Assembly: GCA_031264145.1 (NCBI GenBank)
Contig: JAISEK010000127.1
Location: forward strand, 1-64,000
Source: Deltaproteobacteria bacterium
Lineage (GTDB): Bacteria > Desulfobacterota > Desulfarculia > Adiutricales > Adiutricaceae
Reading direction: 5' to 3'
Length of the DNA: 64,000 nucleotides
Part shown: positions 17,598-25,295 of the stretch, one piece after another
How the letters are laid out: the number at the start of each line of letters is the position of its first letter
How positions within the stretch are numbered: the first letter of the stretch is position 1
Made by a program: the position numbers and the translations under genes
The notes under the pieces: generated by a model
Database searches by the model: none
What the model was told of the DNA's origin: nothing
Seen by the model: the letters and a program-made list of their open reading frames with translations, nothing else

Positions 17598-19281
17598 TGA
17601 TCATTCCCGGATGCTCGTGCCCCTTTTCCAGGGCCCTGGCGTAGGCCTGCCTGGCCTCGGCCGCCCGGCCGATGTCGGCCAGGACGTCGCCAAGGTGTTC
17701 CAGGACCACCGGGTCCTCGTCCGAGAGCCTGGCGGCCCGCTCAAGGAGGGGCAGGGACTTTAGGGCCTCGCCCTGGCGGAAGTATATCCAGGCGACGGTG
17801 TCGATTATGTAGCCGTTGTCGGGCTTGATGGAGTCGGCCTTCAGGGCCATCTTCAGGGCCTCGTCAAGGTTCTGGTCCATCTCGGCCCAGGTGTAGGCAA
17901 GGTAGTTGAGGGCCTCGGCGTGGTTGGGGTCAAGCTCGATGGTCTGGCGCATGGCCCTTATGCAGGCCGACTTGTTGCCGAGCTTGTCCTCGACGAAGCC
18001 CAGGCGGAACCTAATCTCGGCCACCTTGGGGAACTTGTCCAGCGACTTCGCGTAGATGTCCCTGGCCTCCTTGAAGTCCCCGCCCTCCTCGTGGAGGGTG
18101 GCGTGGGCCAGCAGGAGCTGCGGCGAGTTGGGGGCCTCCGCGCGGGCCCTGGCCAGCGTGGCCAGGGCGGCCGGCCTCTGGTCCTGGAGCAGCTGGATGG
18201 AGCACAGGAGAAGCTTAGCGTCCACGAAGTACTCGCTGGCAGGCTGGATGGCCTCCAGGAGCGAGGCCGCCCTGGCGCGGTCGCCGAGCTCCGAGAGGAC
18301 CGAGGCCAACAGGTACCTCACGGTGTCGTTGCCCGGGCTCTGGGCCAGGGCAATCTCGAACTCGTCGGCCGCCTCCCTGAACATGCCCTCGTCGATGTAG
18401 GCCAGCCCGACGACGATGGAGGCATGTATGGAGTCCTTGGAGGCAGGGAGTATCTGGCTCATCCGCTTGAGGATTTCCACGGCCTGGGACTTGCGGCCTG
18501 TCTTCAGGAGGATGTGCGCCAGCCGGGCCTGGGGCACGGTCGACTCTGGCTGGAGCTTTATGAGCTGGCGGTAGGAGGACTCGGCCTCCCTGAGCCTGTT
18601 CTCCTGCTCGTAGACCAGGGCCAGCTCGGCCAGGGCCGCCGTGAAGGACGGGTTCTTCCTCAAGGCCTTCCTGAAGTGGCTGATGGCCTCCTTGGGCCGG
18701 CCCCGCTTCTGGGCCAGGCGGCCCAGGTAGTAGTCTGGCAGGAACAGGTCCGGCGACTGCTGGCCCAGCCTGGTGAAGGAGGCCACGGCCTCGTCCATGC
18801 GGTCGCTCTCGGCGTAAAGGGCCCCCAGGTAGGAAAGGGCCTCCTCGTTCAGGGGGTCGATCCTCAGGACCTCGGCGTACTGGCTCTCGGCGGACGCCCA
18901 GTCGGAGTTGCCGGCGGCCAGCCAGGCACCCAGTAGCCTGGCCTCCACGTTGCCCGGATCGTTGGCGATGGCTTTTTGGATGAAGGCCTTGGCCTCGTCG
19001 GTCCGGCCGATGCGGCTCATGAGCTTGGCCGCCTCCAGGTTGAGGTAGGCCGAGCCCTCGTCAGCCTCCACGGCCTTGACCATCGAGTCTACGGCCTCCT
19101 TGTCCCTCATGAGGAGCTCCTCGTACTGGGATCGCAGGAAGTAGTAGTAGCTGTCGGCCACCGGCGAGGGGGAGCCGGCCAGGGTGGCGTCGCAGCCAGT
19201 AAGGAACGGGCCCAGGACCAGGATGGCCAGGAAGATGGCCGGTGAGCGGGATTTGGATAAGGCCATTAGGTTTGGGACCAT
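17569..19281 (-). CDS. TPR-repeat lipoprotein
   Basis: A 570-aa protein with a signal peptide ending in the lipobox FLTGC, followed by roughly a dozen tetratricopeptide units (for example NEEALSYLGALYAESDRMDEAVASF and HAEALNYLAYTWAEMDQNLDEALKMAL). It is probably anchored in the outer membrane facing the periplasm as a protein-interaction scaffold. The start MVPNLMAL is preceded by GGCGGAGAC; the longer ORF adds 30 non-signal-like residues. A promoter lies about 90 bases upstream. The LolB-like gene overlaps its 3' end, suggesting a joint envelope function. Confidence 0.85.
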   Translation of the reverse strand: MVPNLMALSKSRSPAIFLAILVLGPFLTGCDATLAGSPSPVADSYYYFLRSQYEELLMRDKEAVDSMVKAVEADEGSAYLNLEAAKLMSRIGRTDEAKAFIQKAIANDPGNVEARLLGAWLAAGNSDWASAESQYAEVLRIDPLNEEALSYLGALYAESDRMDEAVASFTRLGQQSPDLFLPDYYLGRLAQKRGRPKEAISHFRKALRKNPSFTAALAELALVYEQENRLREAESSYRQLIKLQPESTVPQARLAHILLKTGRKSQAVEILKRMSQILPASKDSIHASIVVGLAYIDEGMFREAADEFEIALAQSPGNDTVRYLLASVLSELGDRARAASLLEAIQPASEYFVDAKLLLCSIQLLQDQRPAALATLARARAEAPNSPQLLLAHATLHEEGGDFKEARDIYAKSLDKFPKVAEIRFRLGFVEDKLGNKSACIRAMRQTIELDPNHAEALNYLAYTWAEMDQNLDEALKMALKADSIKPDNGYIIDTVAWIYFRQGEALKSLPLLERAARLSDEDPVVLEHLGDVLADIGRAAEARQAYARALEKGHEHPGMINDKLQGIEN

Positions 19282-19367
19282 AAAGTCTCCGCCAAGGGAC
19301 TTCTGACCTTCGTCAGGGGAATACGGCCTGCCCGTCTTGCGGGCCGGGGGCGACCAAGGCAAACGGA

Positions 19368-19396
19368 ACACTAGAACAAAACGCGGCTTTTTTCAA
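19368..19396 (-). promoter_or_regulatory. Promoter for the TPR/LolB-like unit
   Basis: TTGAAA (19391-19396) and TAGTGT (19368-19373) on the minus strand are 17 bases apart. They lie in the spacer between the rpoH stop and the TPR lipoprotein gene. Both boxes are moderate matches. Confidence 0.5.
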
Positions 19397-19431
19397 TAAG
19401 AGGGGACGGGCAGGGGGATCCCGGCCCGGCC

Positions 19432-20388
19432 TCAGCGGTCCTCAAGCTCCGGCAGCTCCTGGAGCAGATACTTGCGCAGGGACTTCTTCAGCCGCTCCTC
19501 AACCTGCCTTATGCGCTCCCGGCTGACCCCAAACTCCTCGCCCAGCTCCTGGAGCGTGATCGGGTCCTCGGTCATGAGCCGGCGCTCCAGGATGATGAGT
19601 TCCCTCTCGTCGAGGGTGTCCTTGAAGCGCTCCAGCTTGTCGGCGACCATCTCCCGGATCTGGGCGTCCGCGAGGATGTTGTCGGCGCCTTCCTCGGCAT
19701 TGGGGATCAGGCTTATCTGGGACTGGCTGGAGTCGGGCCCCACGGGGGCGTCCAGGGAGATCTCCCTGCCGGAGGACATGCGCATGTCCATCTCCCTGAT
19801 GGCCTGCTCGCTGACCCCCAGGCGCTCGGCCAGGAGGCCCGAGGCCGGCTCCAGGCCTTCCCTGGCCAGCTTGTCCTGCTCCTTCTTGAGGTTGTAGAAG
19901 AGCTTCCGCTGGGCCTGGGTGGTGCCAACCTTGACCAGGCGCCAGTTCTCCATGATGTACTTGAGCATGTAGGCCTTGATCCAGTAAGAGGCGTAGTAGC
20001 TGAACTTGACGCCCCTGGTCGGATCGAACTTCCTGAGGGCCTGCATGAGACCCATGTTGCCCTCCTGCACCAGGTCCTGCAGGTTGTTGAGCCAGTGGCT
20101 CTGGAACTCCATGGCGATCTTCACCACCAGCCTCAGGTTGGCCGTGACAAGGCCCTGGGCCGCCTCGGGGTTGCCGGTGCGCTTGTAGTCGTCCAGGAGG
20201 GCCTCCTCCTCGCCCGGGGTCAGCAGCTTGAAGCGCCTTATCTCGGCCAGGTAGGCGCTGAAGGAATCGGAGCTGGCCGGGGCCGGCGGCTGGGGCTTCT
20301 CCTTCCTGGCCGGGGGCAGGGCCTTGGGCCGCCTGGCCGGGACCGGGGCCGGGGTCCTTTCTATGGGTGGTTGGAAACTTGTGTCCAT
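19432..20388 (-). CDS. rpoH: RNA polymerase heat-shock sigma factor (sigma-32)
   Basis: A 318-aa sigma70-family factor. Regions 1.2-2.4 run from FSAYLAEIRRFKLLTPGEEEAL to DLVQEGNMGLMQALRKFDPTRGVKFSYYASYWIKAYM. The segment AQRKLFYNLKKEQ corresponds to the RpoH box, which separates it from RpoS/RpoD types. Region 4 closes the protein with LTLQELGEEFGVSRERIRQVEERLKK-like sequence. The first 40 residues are a proline-rich lead-in. It directs transcription of heat-shock genes in other Proteobacteria. It stands alone with a long upstream spacer. The Shine-Dalgarno (TGGAA) is weak, so translation may be regulated. Confidence 0.92.
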   Translation of the reverse strand: MDTSFQPPIERTPAPVPARRPKALPPARKEKPQPPAPASSDSFSAYLAEIRRFKLLTPGEEEALLDDYKRTGNPEAAQGLVTANLRLVVKIAMEFQSHWLNNLQDLVQEGNMGLMQALRKFDPTRGVKFSYYASYWIKAYMLKYIMENWRLVKVGTTQAQRKLFYNLKKEQDKLAREGLEPASGLLAERLGVSEQAIREMDMRMSSGREISLDAPVGPDSSQSQISLIPNAEEGADNILADAQIREMVADKLERFKDTLDERELIILERRLMTEDPITLQELGEEFGVSRERIRQVEERLKKSLRKYLLQELPELEDR

Positions 20389-21491
20389 GGGGTTTTCCAG
20401 CTGCCGGCTTGGTTGGCTGGCCAGGGGAATGCCCCGGCCTTGACCTTTGGTCGCTTTAAAACGATTTCTTTGGCTTTTGGCTAAAAAAGCATGCTGTTTT
20501 GGTGTACAGGGACAAAAAAGACAGAAACTGGCTTACGGAATCTGGGCCGGGATCAAAAAAATAGGCCCACCCGTCCAGGGATCCAGGGCCCGAAGGACAA
20601 GTTATATTACATCACGGTCCGGGCAAAGTCCACACGGCCAGGCCAAACCCAGGCCCATGGCCCAGCCTGGCGGCCTATTCGCCGGCCGACGCCAAGGGCC
20701 CGGGCCCAGAGGGGACGACCATGCGGGGCCGATCGCCGTCTCGCCGGGCCGGACGGCCGCAAGGGACGATATCCGGCTTATTTGAGGCTAGACGGAAACG
20801 CGCGCCGATAGGGCGGCGGGCCGCGCCCATCTCCGGGGGCGCATGGACATCGCCGGGGATCCTGCCTGGAGGCCAAGGCCTCGGGGCGCCGTCGTAGGCC
20901 CCAGGCCGTGGCGAGGCAAGGACCAGGCAAGCCAGCGGGGCCATGGGTCTGCCGGCGGCCAACAGGACCAGCTATGCCCGGCCCATCAGGGGACCGGCCC
21001 CATGTGTCCGGACGGCCACGGCAAGAGGGCCTCCCTGGGGTCAAGGGACGCCAAGGCCCCTTCCTCCAAGACCCCGGGGCCAAGTTACCGGCCAAATCGT
21101 TCCCGACGGGACCGCCCTGGCGGCCAAGCCGGGGCAAAGGCACCGCCTGGCCGTCCTGTCCATGCTGGCGGCCAGGAAGGAGGTCCTCCCGGCATTTTCC
21201 CATGCCGCGCCGCCTGTGGCGATCCAGGGAATGGCATGGCCGATCACCTGCCCATGGCCAGCGCCCCCTGGTGACCATGGGCCCACTGGCCTGACGCCTG
21301 GATTCGTCCGACTGCCCAGACGTTCTGGGCAATATCGTCGGCTCTCCGTCATTGCCCCATCGGCGCCTCGCCGGCGACGATGATAGCCCGCTGGTCCCGG
21401 GGTGCGAGTTGGCCTGCCCCGCATGAGGCCGCCATGGTCTGGGGATTTCCGGGGCCAGGGGCTAGGGGCTCCCCCAGGGGCTCTTTCCCGA
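20389..21491. other. Long GC-rich spacer without a supported gene
   Basis: About 1.1 kb separate rpoH from the Rpn-type gene. Many overlapping frames are open on both strands, but their products are low-complexity (Arg/Pro/Gly-rich) and none has a good start region or a recognisable motif. A -10-like TAATAT with a TGGACT 17 bases upstream lies near 20600-20635 on the minus strand and might serve rpoH. Otherwise nothing is seen. Confidence 0.5.
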
Positions 21492-21520
21492 CTGACATTC
21501 AGGCACATTTGTGCTACACT
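21492..21520 (+). promoter_or_regulatory. Promoter for the Rpn-type gene
   Basis: CTGACA (21492-21497) and TACACT (21515-21520) are spaced 17 bases apart, 31 bases before the ATG of the following gene. The close fit in spacing and position makes this a likely promoter. Confidence 0.6.
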
Positions 21521-21550
21521 AGGAGCTTAATATATTGCGAGGTATGCCGA

Positions 21551-22488
21551 ATGACCAAAACTGCCCCAGAACGACCAAGGCGAAAAACGGAAGTCGCCTT
21601 CATGTCCCCTTTGGCCTATCCTGTCGCGGATGAGCTTTTCAAGAACGAACAAATCGCCGGCCTGGCCGCATCTAGCCTCATCTACGCGGTGTTGGCCCCA
21701 CGCGATGAAAAGTTCGGCGACGTCGCTTCCCTAACGGTCCAGCAGCATGTGTCCAGACTCTTCAGGCGCAGCTGCCGCATCGACATCGTCGCCAAAAACG
21801 GAGCCGGCGAGACAGCGATCTTTGAGGTACGGCTCTATCACGACAAAAATATTCTCCAGCGCAATCTTCTGGAAGCCTCCCATATCTTCATCAGCACGGC
21901 GAGAAAGGGGACCACCCCCGCGGAGATGGCTTCCGAGATGCCCAGAGTCATCGTGATCAACATCTTCGGGAGCGAGAGCGACTGCCGGGATGACAACAGG
22001 GAACTCCTTCAGCCCATCGCGTTTTCGTTCAAGAAGATACCCAACCGCGCCGCATCGGACGATTATGAGGTCTTCAACGTACAGCTGCCCTATTTTCCAG
22101 AGGAGCCGGAGAACTACCCGGACCCGTTTTACTGCTGGTGCAAGCTTCTTTATGAAATGCACTTCAACGGCAAGCTACCTGAGGAGATATTCGCCATGGA
22201 ACCAAGACTGAAGAGATTCGTGTCTATGACGACAGAGGGGCGGAGCAGTTCGTGAACCGATACAGCGAGGTCATCTCAAGCCCCGAGGTGCAGGAAGCGT
22301 TCAAGGCCTGGATCTCTGATTTTCATGACAACAGCGTTCTGGCGGGGGAACGCGCGGCAGGGATGGAAGAAGGGATGGAAAAAGGGATGGAAAAAACCGC
22401 AAAAAATATGCTTGAAATCGGACTTGACACTGACACCATCGTAAAAGTAACTGGATTCACTAAAGAGAAGATTGATTCCATGCGCTGA
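21551..22488 (+). pseudogene. Rpn-family recombination-promoting nuclease / PD-(D/E)XK 'transposase', frameshifted
   Basis: The first part (MTKTAPERPRRKTEVAF, 234 aa) has the Rpn-type layout: SPLAYPVADELFKNEQ, then RIDIVAKNGAGETAIFEVRLY, which carries the D...ExK-type catalytic core with Arg after EV. The frame ends at 22255. The rest of the protein (NRYSEVISSPEVQEAFKAW...ERAAGMEEGMEKGMEKTAKNMLEIGL, the typical Rpn tail) continues in another frame from about 22240 to 22488. Adding one G to the GGGG run near 22237-22240 would restore one ORF. It is either a decayed gene or a slippage site. The start has GAGG upstream and its own promoter. Confidence 0.82.
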
Positions 22489-22562
22489 CAGTTTTTTGGG
22501 CGGCAATTTCTGTCATTTTCTGTTCCATCTGAAGGAACTGAATGATTTTGTCTGGCCTGGCT

Positions 22563-22693
22563 CAATGTCAACAATTTAAGACGCTCTGCCCTCAGATATG
22601 AGAAAAATGGTTCTCGTTCATGGCCTGCTCACTGGAGAGCAAGACGTTTGGTTTTTGTACCTGGCACTGAGACTGCCTAAGCTGCTGACATTG
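22563..22693 (+). repeat. Inverted-repeat-bounded element, copy A (131 bp)
   Basis: The element begins CAATGTCAACAATTTAAG and ends CTAAGCTGCTGACATTG, giving imperfect terminal inverted repeats of about 17-18 bp. The interior aligns along its full length with the reverse complement of 43081-43225 (shared blocks include GATATGA, TCGT.CATGG and TTTTTGTA). No clear target-site duplication is visible. It resembles a MITE or the remnant of an insertion element. Confidence 0.65.
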
Positions 22694-22714
22694 ATTGGAC
22701 ATGGTGAAGCTTAG
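22598..22714 (+). CDS. Possible 38-codon ORF spanning repeat copy A
   Basis: ATG at 22598 opens a frame reading MRKMVLVHGLLTGEQDVWF and ending in KLLTLIGHGEA. Copy B of the repeat keeps the same frame over KVLVHG.LT.EQ and over the terminal LKLLTL, apart from one missing base and one stop. Shared coding-like structure suggests a fragment of a once-longer gene or a small protein. No ribosome-binding site is seen, and the function is unknown. Confidence 0.25.
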   Translation: MRKMVLVHGLLTGEQDVWFLYLALRLPKLLTLIGHGEA

Positions 22715-22884
22715 TTTATCAATATATAATTTTTAAAATTTTATAAATAATAAATTATTTATAAAACCATATAGTATTATTTTAAAATATATGTATAAAT
22801 AATTTAATATTATCTTAAATGTTATAGAATAAGTATATCTAAAAATATAAATAGAATATGATTTATTTTTTAAACGATCTTCTC
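22715..22884. other. AT-rich spacer
   Basis: This region is nearly all A and T, in sharp contrast to the GC-rich surroundings, and lies between repeat copy A and the end of the DUF4143 ATPase gene. No gene or clear terminator is seen. Confidence 0.6.
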
Positions 22885-24105
22885 TCAGTATGACGAGGCC
22901 AGCAAAAAGTCTCTAATGTTCATGTGTCTGATGCCATCGCGACTCATGTCGAATTCATCCATGGAGACGACATACTTGGGGAAATTATCTGGGACTTCGT
23001 AATAGACCCCGAACTCCCTTTCTATGGTCTCCTCGCTGGCGAGCAGATAGCAAACCTGGACGTAGACGCGTTCGCCTTGGTGGGCGCAGACAAAGTCGAT
23101 TTCCCTGTCGAGAACGCGCCCGACCGTGATCTCGTATCCTCGTCTCGACATTTCCAGGCAAACAATGTTTTCGAGCACCAGCCCGATGTCCCGCTCGTTG
23201 TGCCCATAAACCGCCTGGCGCAGACCATGATCCGCCACGTAGTATTTTTCATCGACTTTGAGCATCTTTTTGCCCGACACGTCGAGACGGCGTACCCTGT
23301 GGATAAGATAGGCTTCCTCGCAGGCCTTCATATAATTCAGGACCGTCTCAGGAGCCACCTTGCGTCTTTCATTTTTGAAATACCTGGAGATCCCGGAAGC
23401 CGAGAGGCTTTTGCCCACATTGGCCAGGAGATAGGCGACGATCCTCTCCAGAAGATCCACATCCCGGAAATTATTTCTCCTCATGACGTCCTTGATGACG
23501 ATTGAGGAAAAGATGTCCCGCATATATTGCCTGGAATCGGTTTCGGAAAGGCCAAGGCTGGCCAGAAAAGGCATTCCCCCCTGCTCCAGGTATCGCCGAA
23601 ACAGTTGGCTGTCCGATATTCCAGGCGTCCTGTCCCTGAAGGCGAGGCAAAACTCCTTGAACGAAAAAGGAAACATCCGTATCTCAACATACCTGCCAGC
23701 TAGCAGCGTCGCCAGTTCCCCCGTCAGCATTTTGGCGTTGGAGCCAGTCACGTAGATATCCGCGTCGGAGTTGACCCGCAGCGAATTGACGCAGGCTTCC
23801 CATTTATGCACCTCCTGAACCTCGTCCAGGAAGAGATAGGCCCGGCCGCCCACTGTTCGAATTTTGGACAGTATATGGTCATGCAGCTTTCTGGGATCTC
23901 TTAAGTCCCAAAGATTCATGTCCTCGAAGTTTAGACTGATCAGCTGGTCCTGTGGGACGCTGCGATTCAAAAGCTCTCGCCGTATCAGTTCCAGCATGAC
24001 CGATTTGCCGCTTCGGCGGAGGCCGGTTATGACTTTGACAATCTCGGGCTGGTCGATGAAGCCTTCAATCTTGTTCATATAAATTTCTCGTTGAATCATG
24101 TTCAC
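22885..24105 (-). CDS. AAA ATPase with DUF4143 domain
   Basis: A 406-aa protein with an N-terminal P-loop ATPase (GLRRSGKSVML as Walker A, AYLFLDEVQEV as Walker B, then IYVTGSNAKML). A winged-helix-like middle follows (MPFLASLG...YLLANVGKSLSASGISRYF), and then the DUF4143 nuclease-like C-terminus with DREIDFVCAHQGERVYVQVCYLL. The family is abundant in gut bacteria and archaea; its role is not established. The best start is the GTG at 24105, with GGAGGAGG five bases upstream; an ATG follows two codons later. The listed start at 24138 is a TTG without a site. Its base composition is lower in GC than the core genes, so transfer is likely. Confidence 0.85.
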   Translation of the reverse strand: MNMIQREIYMNKIEGFIDQPEIVKVITGLRRSGKSVMLELIRRELLNRSVPQDQLISLNFEDMNLWDLRDPRKLHDHILSKIRTVGGRAYLFLDEVQEVHKWEACVNSLRVNSDADIYVTGSNAKMLTGELATLLAGRYVEIRMFPFSFKEFCLAFRDRTPGISDSQLFRRYLEQGGMPFLASLGLSETDSRQYMRDIFSSIVIKDVMRRNNFRDVDLLERIVAYLLANVGKSLSASGISRYFKNERRKVAPETVLNYMKACEEAYLIHRVRRLDVSGKKMLKVDEKYYVADHGLRQAVYGHNERDIGLVLENIVCLEMSRRGYEITVGRVLDREIDFVCAHQGERVYVQVCYLLASEETIEREFGVYYEVPDNFPKYVVSMDEFDMSRDGIRHMNIRDFLLASSY

Positions 24106-24139
24106 CGAAACCTCCTCCAGCCGCCTTGACAGATTCAAG

Positions 24140-24900
24140 ATGAATTATGGGCGTAGGGCCGAAAGCCCTCGACAGATTGGCAACTGTCTGCTTAATCTAG
24201 TATTATCATAAGATTATCATTACAACTTGAAAAAGGCAAAACATTCGCAGACTAAAAGACTATAACAAGACTTTATCGAAAAAATCAATATTCCGGCAGT
24301 TACAACTGACGCCAAGCTTATTTTCCAATAGAAGTGCAAGTATATATTTCTAGTTTTCTGAATTTTGCGCTTATCGTGGAGTTATGTCAGTTTTAGCGGC
24401 CATCCTTCTGAGACCAGCGTCAGGATTGATGTTCATGATGGAACTGAATTTGCAAAATGCTTGCCAATATGGTATAAAATAAACATAGTCAAAGCTATAT
24501 CGCTGAACTTTACTTATGTAAAGTTGTGAAGGCTAGAATATTTTTTTAATGACATAACTATATATTAAATAATATTTAAAATTTAATATATTATATAAAT
24601 TATAAAATCAATTTAATTCGCAATCAAATATTTTTAAATATAACATATTTATTTGATTACTATATAATAATTAATTATATATTATCAATATTCACAAATA
24701 TATTAATAAAATATTTATATGAAAATATTTATTGTATAAATATATATAGTTACTAAAACATAGATAGTTTAATTGAAAAATTTATTAATTATTATATATA
24801 GGTATATTATACTGTAAAAAATAAATAGATAATAAATTTTAGACTTATACCGTGTATAATAAATAAAATATCATTAAAATGACAGTAATTAAAAAATTTG
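24140..24900. other. Large AT-rich spacer
   Basis: About 760 bases between the DUF4143 gene and the (CT)n locus. From about 24530 onward the sequence is almost purely A and T with no credible ORF. Near 24195-24225 the minus strand has repeated GATAAT motifs that could include the DUF4143 promoter. TGTATAAT near 24853 could be a -10 box for the short transcription unit that follows. Nothing else is seen. Confidence 0.5.
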
Positions 24901-24920
24901 TCCTGGAGGGTTTTGGAACA

Positions 24921-24971
<51 letters not shown>

Positions 24972-25026
24972 TAAGTAGTTTTCACATTTCCTCGTGTTCC
25001 TTATGGATCACGGAGGTTATTCCAAG

Positions 25027-25065
25027 GCCTAACGCCAAAGAGTTTCTTTGGCGTTAGGCTTTTTT
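25027..25065 (+). terminator. Strong Rho-independent terminator after the (CT)n micro-ORF
   Basis: GCCTAACGCCAAAG pairs perfectly with CTTTGGCGTTAGGC (14 bp, loop AGTTT) and is followed by TTTTTT. It lies 55 bases after the micro-ORF stop and 230 bases before the restriction gene. It implies a short transcript beginning somewhere in the AT-rich region upstream. Confidence 0.92.
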
Positions 25066-25295
25066 GTTGAGTTTAGGTCCAATGAAATAAACATCACATC
25101 TTGAATCTGAAGATATCTGATCAATTGAATAATTAATTATTAATATATTTTTAATATAAAAATTTATATAATTATTTTTATTATAGTTAATTATGAGTAT
25201 ACAATAACCCATATATTGTATGACTCGTATGTCCAATCATCATCAGAAATGTATTCCTACCGTAAACCTTGCTTTAGAGAGAAAAAGGTCACTAC

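Noticed and set aside
20843-21383. Overlapping plus-strand ORFs of 120-146 aa in the rpoH-Rpn gap
   Set aside because: Arg/Pro/Gly-rich low-complexity products in three overlapping frames, with no start signals.
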